DNA of 64,000 nt from an uncultured Micromonospora sp. (GCA_937951935.1 CALGAM010000250.1:1-64000); one strand, 5' to 3'. Counted from the stretch's first letter, positions 1 to 10,600 are shown. Notes: generated by a model not told the origin, from the sequence alone. Program-made: numbers and translations.

Positions 1-25
1 GGGTCTTCTTGAGCAGAACCGGCAT
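1..25 (-). CDS. 5' end of a gene running off the left edge (unknown)
   Basis: Reading the minus strand from position 25 gives ATG followed by codons for M-P-V-L-L-K-K-T before the window ends. A strong ribosome binding site (GGAGGAGAG, complement of about 26-34) sits just upstream. Eight codons are too few to identify a product. The call rests on the Shine-Dalgarno plus ATG combination and on the intergenic character of 26-340. Confidence 0.4.
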
Positions 26-311
26 CTCTCCTCCGCTGGGGCTCGCCCCGTCTCGTCCGACCGGGTCGGTGTGCCGGCCGCCTCGTCCCGCCCGGCCTCG
101 GCGCTCGACGACCGTGGGTTCCGCTTCCCCGGCCCGACCGGCCCGCAAACGGAGACGACGGTGCCGGGAGATCCGTGCGGTGGCGCCGCCCACCCGCTGC
201 CGCGTCGCGGGCAGGACCTTCCCCAATAGGAATAATTCCGTCATTTATCCCTGTTATGGCGCGAACATGCACATCATCGCCCCACACCACGACAGATAAT
301 CATGCGAGTAT

Positions 312-327
312 TCGAACGCATGTTCGA
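312..327 (+). promoter_or_regulatory. LexA (SOS) box
   Basis: TCGAACGCATGTTCGA matches at every specified position the actinobacterial/mycobacterial LexA operator TCGAAC-N4-GTTCGA. It lies 13 bp before the ATG at 341 and directly abuts a -10-like hexamer TAAAAT (329-334). Bound LexA would therefore cover the core promoter of the downstream gene. The box is seen directly; SOS control is inferred. Confidence 0.8.
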
Positions 328-328
328 G

Positions 329-334
329 TAAAAT
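329..334 (+). promoter_or_regulatory. Putative -10 element, possible leaderless start
   Basis: TAAAAT is one mismatch from TATAAT. A transcription start 7 nt downstream would fall on the ATG at 341, which lacks a convincing Shine-Dalgarno. A leaderless mRNA, common in actinobacteria, is the simplest reading. No good -35 is visible; the SOS box occupies that area. Confidence 0.45.
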
Positions 335-340
335 GTGGAG

Positions 341-703
341 ATGTTCGACAGCCCAGACCCGCTCCGCGCCGCCGTTCCCGATCACCCGGCCGCCGACCGG
401 GACGCCCTGCTCACCCGGGTTCACCGCATCGCCGCCGAACACGCCGGTGGCTACCGGGAGGGTCTGACCCGCTCCGCCGCCCTCGCCGAGCTGGCCGAGC
501 TCGCTCCTGGGCCGGAGGTGCTCGCCCGCGCCGCGGCGATGCACGCCGTCGCCGACAACTGGTACGCGATCGTGGCGGTCGACCTGCTCCTCGAGGCCGG
601 CGCGCCGCGCCACCTCCTCGACCTCTGTCTGGACGAGGGGTGGACCGATCCGGAGACGGCGCCGGACGAGCCACCCCGACGCGTCGCCGCGGAGGGCGAC
701 TGA
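341..703 (+). CDS. Small unknown protein under a perfect SOS box
   Basis: About 120 residues (122 if the GTG at 335 is used). I do not recognise the family. It is soluble and helical-looking, with no signal peptide or membrane segment, an acidic C-terminus and repeated Ala/Leu/Glu runs (LAELAELAPGPEVLARAAA). ATG 341 is preferred because a -10-like TAAAAT at 329-334 would place transcription initiation on it; no Shine-Dalgarno supports either start. The LexA box at 312-327 suggests induction by DNA damage. It stands alone, followed after 35 bp by the iron box of the next operon, so it is not part of the siderophore locus. Composition resembles a genuine coding region, but the function is unknown. 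Confidence 0.7.
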   Translation: MFDSPDPLRAAVPDHPAADRDALLTRVHRIAAEHAGGYREGLTRSAALAELAELAPGPEVLARAAAMHAVADNWYAIVAVDLLLEAGAPRHLLDLCLDEGWTDPETAPDEPPRRVAAEGD

Positions 704-737
704 GCAGCCCTCGGCACGCCCACCCGTTCCGAGGGGG

Positions 738-756
738 CTAGGTTAGCCTCGCCTCA
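738..756 (+). promoter_or_regulatory. Iron box (DtxR/IdeR/DmdR operator) for the exporter operon
   Basis: CTAGGTTAGCCTCGCCTCA matches 14 of 19 positions of the iron-box consensus TTAGGTTAGGCTAACCTAA; the left half-site is nearly perfect. It lies 20-40 bp before the exporter start, so Fe-bound repressor would be expected to shut off export in iron-rich cells. It is one of four such boxes in the siderophore locus. Confidence 0.75.
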
Positions 757-776
757 GTCGACGGGAGAGGGTGCGC

Positions 777-2534
777 GTGCGGAACGGGACAACCTCGGCG
801 CGCACCGTGCTGGTCGGCGCCGTCACCGGGCAGGCCCGGTACGTCGCCCTCGGCGCGGTGCTCAGCGCCGGCCACCAGGCCGGCGAGGCGGTGGTGCCGG
901 TGTTGATCGGGGTGGTGATCGACCGGGCCGTCGGAGCGGGCGGCGTCCTCGACCTCCTCGTCTGGATCGGCGTGGTCGCCCTGACGTTCGCGGCCCTCTC
1001 CGCCGGCTTCCGGCTCGGCGCCCGGGCCGGGGAGCGCGCGGTCGAACAGGCCGCGCACCGGCTGCGGGTGGCGGTCACCCGGCGGGTGCTGGACCATCGG
1101 GGCGGACTGACCGCCGGACACCTGCCCGGCGCACTGGCGTCGGTCGCCACCAGCGACGCCGAACGGGTCGGCATGGTCAACCTGGCCCTCGCCACCGGCG
1201 CGGGCGCGCTGGTCGGACTCGGCGTCGGCGGCGTGGCGCTGGTCGCCGTCTCCGTCCCACTGGGCCTGCTGGTGCTGGGCGGCGCTCCGCTGCTGCTGTG
1301 GCTCGCGCGGCTGCTCGGCGGGCCGCTGGAGCGGCGCAGCCACGCCGAGCAGGAGCGGGCGGCGTACGCGTCCGGACTGGCCGCCGACCTGGTCGCCGGG
1401 CTGCGGGTCCTCAGAGGGCTCGGTGCCGCTCCGGCGGCGGCGCACCGATACCGACAGGCCAGTCGCGACTCCCTCGCCGCCACCGTCCGGGCCGCCCGGG
1501 CCCGCGCCTGGCACGACGGCGTCCTTCTCGCCGCCACCGGGCTCCTCGTCGCCGCGGTCGGCCTGGTCGGCGGCCGGCTCGCCGCACAGGGCGAGATCAC
1601 CGTCGGGCAACTCGTCGCCGCCGTCGGCCTGGCCCTCTTCCTCCTCGGCCCGCTCTCCCTGGTCAGCTGGGTGAACGCCGAGTTCTCCCAGGGGCGGGCC
1701 TCCGCCGCCCGGATCGCCGCGGTGCTCGGCGCCCCACCCGGCACACCCGACGGCACCGCGCCGCCGGCGGAGCCGGTGCGCGGCCGGATCGCGCTGCACG
1801 ACGTCCACTCCGGCGCCCTGCAGGGCGTCACCCTGCAGGTGGAGGCGGGAACCCTGCTCGGGATCGTGACGACCGACCCGGCGGTCGCCGACGACCTGCT
1901 CCGCTGCCTGGCGCGACACGTCGACCCGGAGCGCGGCAGCGTCGAACTGGACGGCCTACCGCTGCGGGTGCTGGACCCGGCGCAGCTGCGTCGCGTGGTC
2001 CTCGTCGCGCCGCACCAGGCGGACCTGTTCGAGGGAACCGTGCTGGACAACGTGGCGGCGCCGGTCGTCGCCGGGGCGGCTGCGCCGGCGCCGCGGAACC
2101 CGGCACCCGTCACCGGCGGCGACGACCCGCTCGCCGTGCCGGCCGTGCGGCAGGCCATCGCCGCCGCGGACGTCACCGAGGTGGCCCGGGCCCTGCCCGA
2201 CGGTCTGCACACCCGACTCACCGAACGCGGCCGGTCGCTCTCCGGCGGGCAGCGGCAGCGGGTGGCGCTGGCGCGGGCGCTGGCCGCCGAGGCGCCCGTC
2301 CTGGTGCTGCACGACCCGACCACCGCGGTCGACACCGTCACCGAGGCCCGGATCGCCGAGGGCATACGCGAGATGCGACGCGGCCGGACCACCCTCCTGG
2401 TCACCACCAGTCCGGCGCTGCTCGCCCGTGCCGACCGGGTGGTCCTGCTCGACGGCGGGACGGTACGCGCCGACGGGCGTCACGCCGACCTGGTCCGTGA
2501 CGACCCCCGCTACCGGGCGGCGGTGCTGACGTGA
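777..2534 (+). CDS. ABC exporter half-transporter with degenerate nucleotide-binding site (siderophore export)
   Basis: Fused membrane domain (residues about 1-310, several hydrophobic segments) and ATPase domain (about 330-585). The ATPase domain has a normal signature motif LSGGQRQRVALARAL (about 488) but lacks the other catalytic elements. The Walker A position reads GIVTTDPAVADD (about 361), without the Gly-Lys-Ser/Thr core. Walker B VLVLHDPTT has Pro where the catalytic Glu belongs, and the H-loop His is Thr (LLVTTSP). It can therefore hydrolyse ATP only in partnership with the next gene, whose start overlaps its stop (GTGA). GTG 777 is chosen because GGGAGAGG at 763-770 is correctly spaced; GTG 771 abuts it. 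Tandem exporters are usual in coelichelin/erythrochelin-type loci, where they are thought to secrete the desferri-siderophore. The substrate is inferred from context. Confidence 0.88.
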   Translation: MRNGTTSARTVLVGAVTGQARYVALGAVLSAGHQAGEAVVPVLIGVVIDRAVGAGGVLDLLVWIGVVALTFAALSAGFRLGARAGERAVEQAAHRLRVAVTRRVLDHRGGLTAGHLPGALASVATSDAERVGMVNLALATGAGALVGLGVGGVALVAVSVPLGLLVLGGAPLLLWLARLLGGPLERRSHAEQERAAYASGLAADLVAGLRVLRGLGAAPAAAHRYRQASRDSLAATVRAARARAWHDGVLLAATGLLVAAVGLVGGRLAAQGEITVGQLVAAVGLALFLLGPLSLVSWVNAEFSQGRASAARIAAVLGAPPGTPDGTAPPAEPVRGRIALHDVHSGALQGVTLQVEAGTLLGIVTTDPAVADDLLRCLARHVDPERGSVELDGLPLRVLDPAQLRRVVLVAPHQADLFEGTVLDNVAAPVVAGAAAPAPRNPAPVTGGDDPLAVPAVRQAIAAADVTEVARALPDGLHTRLTERGRSLSGGQRQRVALARALAAEAPVLVLHDPTTAVDTVTEARIAEGIREMRRGRTTLLVTTSPALLARADRVVLLDGGTVRADGRHADLVRDDPRYRAAVLT

Positions 2535-4354
2535 GCGGCGGCGACACGACCGGGCTGCTGCCCACCGCGACCGGTGCCCAGGTGCGGGCCGCCCTGCGCG
2601 GGCTGCTCCGGCCTCACCGGCCGCTGGCCGTCGGGGCCTTCGGGCTGCTCGGCGCCGCGACGGCGGTCGGCCTGCTCACCGCGCCGGTCCTCGGCCGGAT
2701 CGTGGACCTCGCCGTGGCCGGTCGGCCCGCCGGCGACGTCACCGCCCCCGCGCTGCTGCTGGTCGCCATCGCGGTCGTCCAGGGGGTGTGCCTGGCCTCC
2801 GGCCAGTCGCTCACCGCCCGGCTCGGCGAACAGATGCTCGCCGAACTGCGCGAACGGTTCGTCGACCGGGTGTTGGACCTGCCGCTGGGCACGGTGGAGC
2901 GGGCGGGCTCCGGGGACCTCACCGCCCGGGTCAGCGGCGACGTCACCGTCGTGGCCGAGGCGGTCCGGACGGCGCTGCCGCAGCTCGCCCGCTCGCTGCT
3001 GACCATCGGTCTCACCCTGGTAGCCCTGGTGGCGCTGGACTGGCGGTTCCTGCTCGCCGCCCTGCTCGCCGTCCCGGTCCAGCTGCACACCGTCCGGTGG
3101 TACGTGCGGCGGGCCCGGACGCTCTACGCCCGGCAGCGGGTGGCGCTCGGCGCCCTGCAGCAGCAGCTGCTCGACACGATCGGCGGGGCGGGGACGGTAC
3201 GCGCCTTCCGGCTCACCGACGCGCACCTGGCCCGGGTCGGCGACCGGTCGCGGCACGCGGTCGACCTCACCCTGCGCGGCGTGCGGTTGATGACCCGGTT
3301 CTACGGCCGGCTCAACGTCGCCGAGTTCGTCGGTTTGGCCGCGGTCCTGGTCACCGGCTTCCTGCTGGTCCGGGCCGAGGAGGTGAGCGTCGGCACGGCC
3401 GCCGCCGCCGCGTTGTACTTCCACAACCTGTTCAATCCGCTCAACGCCGCGCTCGGGCTGGTCGACGACACGCAGTCGGCGGCCGCCGGCCTGGCCCGGC
3501 TGGTCGGCGTCAGTCGACTACCCGCCCCGACGTGGGCCGGCCACCGCGGCGGGTCCGCCGCGGCCGGCCAGACCGACGAGGACGCCGGGCCGCCCGTCGC
3601 GGCCGAGGCGGGGGCCGGTCTGCGGATCGAGGTGAAAGGGCTGTGCCACGCCTACCCGTCCGGCCCCGAGGTGCTGCACGACGTCAGCTTCACCGTGGCA
3701 CCGGGTGAGCGGGTGGCCCTGGTCGGCGCCAGCGGTGCGGGCAAGACGACCCTGGCCCGGCTGATCGCCGGCATCGACCGACCAAGCGGCGGCGGGATGG
3801 TGCGGCTCGGCGGGGTGCCGGTCGACGAACTCGGTGGTCAGGTGACCGGCCGGATCGTGGCGCTGGTCAGCCAGGACGGGCACGTCTTCGCCGGACCGCT
3901 CGCCGACGACCTGCGGCTCGCCCGCCCCGACGCCACCGACGAGGCGCTGCGCGCCGCGCTCGACCGGGTCGGTGCCCTGGACTGGGTCACCGCCCTGCCC
4001 GACGGACTGGCCACCGTCGTCGGCGACGGGGGCCACCGGCTCACCGCGACCCAGGAGCAGCAGCTCGCGCTGGCCCGGATCGTGCTGGCCGCGCCGCCGG
4101 TGGTGATCCTCGACGAGGCCACCGCCGAGGCGGGCAGCCTCGGCGCCCGCGTGTTGGAGTCCGCCGCCGAGCGGGCGGTGGCCGGACGCACCAGCCTCGT
4201 GGTCGCGCACCGGCTCAGCCAGGCCGCGGCCGCCGACCGGATCGTCGTGCTCGACGCCGGCCGGGTGGTCGAGACCGGCACCCACGACGAGCTGGTGGCC
4301 GCCGGTGGCCGCTACGCGGCGCTCTGGTCCGCCTGGTCCGGCAACCGGGTCTAG
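2531..4354 (+). CDS. ABC exporter half-transporter, catalytic partner (siderophore export)
   Basis: 607 residues: membrane domain (about 20-310), then an ATPase domain. It carries an intact Walker A GASGAGKTT (about 400), an intact Walker B with catalytic Glu (VVILDEAT, about 523) and the H-loop His (VVAHRLSQ). Its own signature is eroded to LTATQEQQ. This complements the upstream subunit: Walker A/B/H here plus LSGGQ there make one canonical ATP site, while the opposite site is dead in both halves. That is the asymmetric heterodimer arrangement known from TM287/288, BmrCD and TAP. GTG start overlaps the previous stop by 4 bp, so translation is coupled. The gene ends 49 bp from the convergent mbtH. 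Confidence 0.9.
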   Translation: MSGGDTTGLLPTATGAQVRAALRGLLRPHRPLAVGAFGLLGAATAVGLLTAPVLGRIVDLAVAGRPAGDVTAPALLLVAIAVVQGVCLASGQSLTARLGEQMLAELRERFVDRVLDLPLGTVERAGSGDLTARVSGDVTVVAEAVRTALPQLARSLLTIGLTLVALVALDWRFLLAALLAVPVQLHTVRWYVRRARTLYARQRVALGALQQQLLDTIGGAGTVRAFRLTDAHLARVGDRSRHAVDLTLRGVRLMTRFYGRLNVAEFVGLAAVLVTGFLLVRAEEVSVGTAAAAALYFHNLFNPLNAALGLVDDTQSAAAGLARLVGVSRLPAPTWAGHRGGSAAAGQTDEDAGPPVAAEAGAGLRIEVKGLCHAYPSGPEVLHDVSFTVAPGERVALVGASGAGKTTLARLIAGIDRPSGGGMVRLGGVPVDELGGQVTGRIVALVSQDGHVFAGPLADDLRLARPDATDEALRAALDRVGALDWVTALPDGLATVVGDGGHRLTATQEQQLALARIVLAAPPVVILDEATAEAGSLGARVLESAAERAVAGRTSLVVAHRLSQAAAADRIVVLDAGRVVETGTHDELVAAGGRYAALWSAWSGNRV

Positions 4355-4403
4355 GAGCGCCCGCCCCCGGCCGACCGGCACCGTCCCCGCCGCCGTCGCG
4401 TGG

Positions 4404-4658
4404 CTACGACGTCGGCTGGTCCCCTCCCGGCGCCCCCGCCGCGGCCATCCGCTCACGGAGGCTGCGGGGCCGCAGGTCGGTCCAGTTCGCCTCGACGTAC
4501 GCCAGGCAGGCGTCCCGGGGCTGCGGCTCGTCCGCGCCGAACACCACCGTCCAGCCGGCCGGCACCTCGGCGAACGACGGCCACAGCGAGTGTTGCCCCT
4601 CGTCGTTGACGAGCACCAGGTAGCGGCCCTCGGGGTCCTCGAACGGGTTGGTGGTCAC
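4404..4658 (-). CDS. mbtH: MbtH-like NRPS accessory protein
   Basis: 84 residues beginning V-T-T-N-P-F-E-D. It contains the family hallmarks: NPFEDPEGRYLVLVNDEGQHSLWP, then W-T-V-V-F-G and a conserved Trp near residue 59 in ANWTDLRP. MbtH proteins bind and activate adenylation domains. GTG 4658 is preceded by GGAAGGAG and overlaps the NRPS stop by 4 bp (GTGA), so it is the last gene of the SBP-NRPS-MbtH operon and is translated with its partner. The expected partners are the four adenylation domains of the adjacent synthetase. Confidence 0.96.
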   Translation of the reverse strand: MTTNPFEDPEGRYLVLVNDEGQHSLWPSFAEVPAGWTVVFGADEPQPRDACLAYVEANWTDLRPRSLRERMAAAGAPGGDQPTS

Positions 4659-7600
4659 GATGCTCCTTCCACATCGACGGATCGGTGAGCCGGGTCGGCG
4701 TCGCCACCGGCACCGTGGCGCCCGGGGGACGCCGACGGGTCGACGGCAGGTTCCGGTACCGCCACGCCGGGCGTGGCCGAAGCCGACACCGCCACGCCAG
4801 GCGTGGCCGAAGCCGACACCGCCACGCCCGGCGTGGCCAGAGCTGACAAGGCCACGTCGGGCGTGGCGAGTGCGGCCCGGAGCAGGTCGACGAACTCGTC
4901 GGCCAGCCGGCGGGCCGTCGCCGGGTCGAACAGGTCGCTGGCGTACTCCAGTTCGGCGTGTACCGGACCCTCCCCGATCGGCTCGTAGAAGCTGACCGTC
5001 AGTTCGGCGTGGACCGCCCCGGTGGGCACGGGATCCACCCGCAGGCCGGGCAGATCGTCTGATCCGTCCACCCCGGTCAGCCGTGCCTCCTCGTGGTGCA
5101 CCAGCAGGACCTGCGGCTGGGCCGCCGGCACCGCGGCCCGTACCGCGTCGAACGGCACGTCCTGGTGGTCGAACGCCGCGAGGTCGGCGAGCCGGATCCG
5201 GGCCAGCAGTTCGGTGAAGGTCGGGTCGCCTCCGGTGTCGGTGCGGAGGACCACCGGGTTGGCGAAACAGCCGACCAGGTTGCCCAGCGCCTCCTCGGTC
5301 CGCCCCGCCACCAGGGTCCCGATCGGGATGTCCGGCCCCGCGCCCCACCGGTGCAGCAGGGCCGCGAGGGTCGCCTGCCACACCATGAACATGGTGGTGC
5401 CGGTCCGGCGCGCCAGGTCGTCGACGGCGCGGTGGACCTGCTCGTCCAGCGCGAACCCGACCCGGCCGCCACGCCGGACCGGGCCCGACGGTGCGGGCCG
5501 GTCGGTGGGCAGCACCAGCCGGTCCGGTACGCCGGCCAGCCGCCGCCGCCAGTAGTCGAGTTGGCGGGCGTGCCGGCTCGCCGGGTCGGCCGGGTCGCCG
5601 AGCAGCCGTCGGCCCCAGTGGGCGTAGTCGAGGTAGCCGACCGCCGGCGGCGACCAGTCCGGGGCCCGCCCCGCCCGCCGGGCCGCGTACGCCGTGGTCA
5701 GGTCACGCACGAGCGGCACCACCGACCACTCGTCCGCGCCGAGGTGGTGCAGGGTCAGCAGCAGCGCCTCGGCCCTACCGGCCGGACCGGTCAGCAGCCG
5801 TGCCCGCAGCGGCGGCCGGCGGGTCAGGTCGACGGTCTCGCCGGCCAGCTCGGTGACCCGCGTCGGCAGGTCGGCGTCGGCGACCGGAACGACCTCCAGC
5901 GTCGGTTCGGCCTCCACCGGGACCGGCACCGGCTCCCCGTCGTCGGCGACGGCGAAGACGGTCCGCAGCGGCGGGTGCCGGTCGGCGAGGTCCCGCAGCG
6001 CCGCCGCCAGCGCCGCCGCGTCGAGTCGCGCCGTGTCCGGGTCGGGATAGGCCGCGGAGGGAGTCTCGGCGGGCCGGACGAGCAGGGCGAGATCCCAGCG
6101 GTCGTGCCCGGCGAACGCCCGGTGCCGGTCCCACCAGAACCGCTGCACCGCCGCGGCGACCGGCGGCAGGCCGCGACCGGCGGGCCGCAGCGCGGGGCGG
6201 TCGGCCGTGGCGCCGGCGACCCGCGCGGCGAGCCCCGCCACGGTCGGGGCGTCGAAGACGTCCCGGACGGTCAGGTCGACACCGAGCATCGACCGGATCC
6301 GGCCGAGCAGCCGCATCACCGCCATCGAGTGACCGCCGAGGGCGAAGAAGTCGTCGTGGACCCCGACCTCGGGCAGCCGGAGAACCTCCGCGACGAGCCC
6401 GGCGAGGATCCGCTCCCGTTCCGTGGCCGGGCGGTCGTGGCCGGTCAACGCCGACCAGTCCGGCGCCGGCAGCGCCCGCCGGTCCAGTTTGCCGTTCGGG
6501 GTCAGCGGCAGCGGGCCGGGAAGCACCACCACCAGCGCCGGAACCATGTGGTCGGGCAGCAGTGTCGCGGCGTGGGCGCGTACCTCGTCGGGGTCGACGG
6601 TCCGCTCGGCCGGCACGACGTACCCGACCAGCCGGGCCAGGTCGCCGGTGCCGTCCACGGTGACGGCCGCCTGTCGGACGTCCGGGTGTCCGGCCAGCAC
6701 CGCCTCGACCTCGCCCAGCTCGATCCGGAAACCGCGGATCTTCACCTGGTCGTCGACGCGGCCGAGGAAGTCGAGGACCCCGTCGGCGCGCCAGCGGGCC
6801 AGGTCGCCGGTGCGGTACATCCGGGACCCCGGAGGGCCGTAGGGGTCGGCGACGAACCGCTGCGCGGTCAGCCCGGGGCGGCCGAGGTATCCCCGGGCGA
6901 GCCCGCGGCCGGCGACGTACAGCTCCCCCACCACACCGGGCGGCACCGGCTGCAGCCGCCCGTCGAGGACGTACGCGCGGGTGTTCGGGTCCGGACGTCC
7001 GATCGGCACGGCGCCGGTCCAGCCGGGGTCGGCGGGCCAGAGGGTGGAGTTGACGGTCGCCTCGGTCAGGCCGTAGGCCGCGAAGAGGTGCAGCCGGGCC
7101 GCCCAGCGCCCGACCAGGTCCGGCGGCACGGTCTCCGTGCCGACCAGCACGGTCAGCCCGTCGGGCAGCGGGCAGTCCGCCGGGAGCGCCGTCACCAGCG
7201 ACGGCGGCAGGATCGCGTGGCTCACCCGCTCCCGTTCGAGCAGGTCGATCAGGGCCCGGCCGGGCGCGCGGGCCTCGTCGGGGGTCAGTACCAGCCGGCC
7301 CCCGACGCACAGCGCCATGACCAGTTCGAAGACGAAGACGTCGAACCCGGTGGAGGCGAACTGCAGAACCCGGGACCGGGCGTCCACGCCCAGCCGGTCG
7401 ACGGCGGTGGCGACCAGGCTGGCGATCCCGTCGTGCGGCACCACCACCCCCTTCGGGCGGCCGGTGGAGCCGGAGGTGTAGATGACGTAGGCCGCGTGTG
7501 CCAGCCCGTCCGGCACCGTCGTGCCCGCGGGCGCGGTGTCGACCGGGTCGGCGGGCGCGGCGTCGGACACCTCGTCCAGCAGCAGCCGGCGTACCCCGGC

Positions 7601-10600
7601 GACCTCGGGAAGCCGTCCGGAGGCCGCCCGGGTGGTCACCACGAGCCGGGCCCCGGCGTCGGTGATCATGAACGCCAGCCGGTCGGCCGGGTGGGCCAGC
7701 TCCAGCGGCAGGAACGCCGCGCCGAGCCGCAGCACACCGAGCACCGCGGCGATGGTCTCGGCGGACCGCGGCACCGCCACCCCGACCACCGACTCCGGTC
7801 CGACCCCGTGCCCCGCCAGCAGCCGGGCGATCCGCGCCGCCTCCGCGTCCAACCTCGCGTACGACCACGTGCGGTCCCGGTCCACCACGGCGACCGCGTG
7901 CGGGCACCGGGCGACCTGGCGGGCGAACAACGCCGGCAGGGTCTGCTCCGGCACCTCGCGGTCGGTGGCGACGAAGTCGCGCAGCACGAGGTCCCGCTCG
8001 CCGGGCACGAAGACGTCGACCCGGCTCAACGGCAGCGTCGGGTCGTCGGCGACGGTCGCGGCGAGCCGGCACAGCCGCGCGCCGAGCGCGGCGACCGTCG
8101 CCCGCTCGAACAGGTCGGTCCGGTACTTCAGCCGCCAGCGCAGCAGCCGGGGCGGGTCCCGGTCGTCGTCTGCGCCGGCCGCTGCCGGTACGGACTCCTC
8201 GGCGACGTCGAAGACGAGGTCGAAGCGCGCGGCCGTGGGCTCCACCGGCTCGTCGACGACGGTCACCCCGACCAGTCCGGGCCACGGCGCGACCGGGGGC
8301 CGGTGCACCACCATCACCTGGAACAGGGGGTTGCGCAGGATCGAACGGGTCGGGTTGACCGCCTCCACGACCGCCTCGAACGGCACGTCCTGGTGTGAGA
8401 ACGCGGCCAGGTCGGTCTGCCGGACCCGGGCCAGCAGCTCGGCGAAGCTCGGGTCGCCCGAGACGTCGGTGCGCAGCACGAGCGTGTTGACGAAGAATCC
8501 GACCAGGTCGTCCAGGGCGGCGTCGCTCCGGCCGGCGATCGGGGCGCCGAGCGGGATGTCGGTGCCGGCGCCGAGCCGGTGCAGCAGTGCCGCCACCAGC
8601 GCGTGGACCACCATGAACGTGCTGGTCCCGGTCTGCCGGGCGAGCCGGCGCAGCCGGGTGGTGACCTCGACGGGCAGGTCGACGGTGAGTTCGGCGGCGG
8701 CCGCATCCGGTCTGCCGGACCGGGGGTGGTCGGCGGGTAGCGCCAGTTCCTCCGGCATCCCGGCCAGGGCGGTACGCCAGTAGGCGAGCTGCCGGCCGGC
8801 CAGGCTCTCCGGGTCGGCCGGGTCGCCGAGGAGTCGGTGCTGCCACAGCGTGTAGTCGGCGTACTGGACCGGCAACGGTGGCCAGTCCGGTGCCCGGCCC
8901 GCGCGCCGGGCGGCGTACGCGGTGGCCAGGTCCCGCAGGAACGGCCGGTCCGACCACTCGTCGGTGGCGATGTGGTGCAGCAGCAGGACCAGGACGTGCT
9001 CGGCCGGGGGCGCGGCGGCGCCGGGTTCCGTCGGCCGGTCGACCGCCACCAGGGTCACCCGCAACGGTGGTTCGGTGGCCAGGTCGAACGGGCGTCCGAG
9101 GGCGGCGCGGACGACCTCGCGGACCTCGTGCGGTGCGGCGCGGACGACGACCGGCTCCGGTCGGGCCTGCCCCGCCGGCAACACCCGCTGGAACGGCTCC
9201 CCGTCCCGGTGGCCGATGACGGTCCGCAGCGTCTCGTGGCGGGCGGTCAGGTCGGCCAGGGCGGCGCGGAGCGCGGGCACGTCCAACGGTCCCCGCAGGC
9301 GTACCACGATCGGGAAGTGGTACGCGGTCGAGTCCGGGGCCATCCGGTGGATCATCCAGAGCCGCTGCTGGGCGTGGGACAGCGGCAGCTCGGCGGGTCG
9401 TTCGACCGGCACCAGCGGCACGCGGGCGGTGTCCCGGGCGGCGCCGCCCCCGGTGGCCCGCGGGCCCCGCACGTCGGCCGCGCCCTCCGTACCGGCGGCG
9501 TCGCCGGCCGGCCCGGCGGACGCGCCGTGGCCCGCCCCGGCGCCCTGCCGCGCCGGGTCATCGATCCGCTCGACCAGCTCGGCGACGGTCGGTGCCTCGA
9601 ACAGGTCCCGGATCGCCAGCTCGATCCCGAGCTCGGCCCGGGCCCGGCTGACCAGCCGGATCGCCAGCAGCGAGTGTCCACCGAGGTCGAAGAAGTTGTC
9701 GTCGATGCCGACCGCGGGAACGCCGAGCAACTCTCCGACGATCGCGCAGAGCCGCTCCTCGCGGGCGGTGCGGGGCGGTCGGGAGGTGTCGTCGCCACGG
9801 GCCGCCGGGGTCGGCAGCGCCGCCACGTCGAGCTTGCCGTTGACGGTCAGCGGCAGGCGGTCGATCGGGACCAGCACCGCGGGCACCATGTGGTCGGGCA
9901 GCCGCCGCCGCAGGTACGACCGCAACGCGGCCAGCACCTCGTCGTCGGACTCCGTCCAGTGGGCGTTGCGGACGACGTACCCGGCGAGGCGGGGCATCCC
10001 GGCCGAGGAGTCCAGCACCACGGCGGCGTGGGCGACCTTCGGGTGCCCGGCCAGCGCCGTCTGGATCTCGCCCAGCTCGACGCGGTAGCCCCGGATCTTC
10101 ACCTGGTCGTCGGTGCGGCCGAGGAAGTCCAGCAGCCCGTCCGGGCGGCGCCGCACCAGGTCGCCGGTGCGGTACATCCGCTCCCCCGGCGCCCCGAACG
10201 GGTCGGCGACGAACCGCTGCGCGGTCAGCCCGGGCCGGCGGTGGTAGCCGCGGGCCAGCCCGATGCCGCCGATGTAGAGCTCGCCGGGGGCGCCGGGCGG
10301 GGTCGGCCGCAGGTGTGGGTCGAGGACGTAGGCACGGGTGTTCCAGATCGCCCGCCCGACGGTCGGGGTGGCGCTGTCGGCGGTGCCCCCGCCCAGCGTG
10401 TTGATGGTGTACTCGGTCGGCCCGTACAGGTTGTAGCCGGCCGTGCCGTCGGTGTCGCGCAGCCGCTCCCAGACCGCCTCGGAGACGGCCTCGCCGCCGA
10501 GCATCACCAGCACCGGCCGGTGCCGGCGCGGTGTCACCCCGCCGGTCGCGCCGTCCCGGTCGGGTGACGCGGTGGTGTCGGAGGTCTCCTCGTCCCGCTC

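Larger units (their letters stand above)
26..340. other. Divergent intergenic region, A+T-richer around 220-340
   Basis: No convincing gene here; open frames crossing it have Arg/Pro-rich shadow composition. Base composition falls clearly between about 222 and 340. That stretch contains a small perfect palindrome GGAATAATTCC (229-239), the SOS box at 312-327 and a -10-like hexamer at 329-334. It probably holds the promoters for the edge gene (minus) and the 122-residue gene (plus). Confidence 0.5.

Noticed and set aside
9..299. Possible plus-strand gene at the left edge
   Set aside because: Arg/Pro/Ser-rich composition, no Shine-Dalgarno, and it overlaps the likely promoter region of the edge gene.
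4404..5381. A longer 325-codon version of the MbtH gene
   Set aside because: The upstream part is an alternate frame of the NRPS. The MbtH homology begins at GTG 4658, which has GGAAGGAG and the GTGA overlap.
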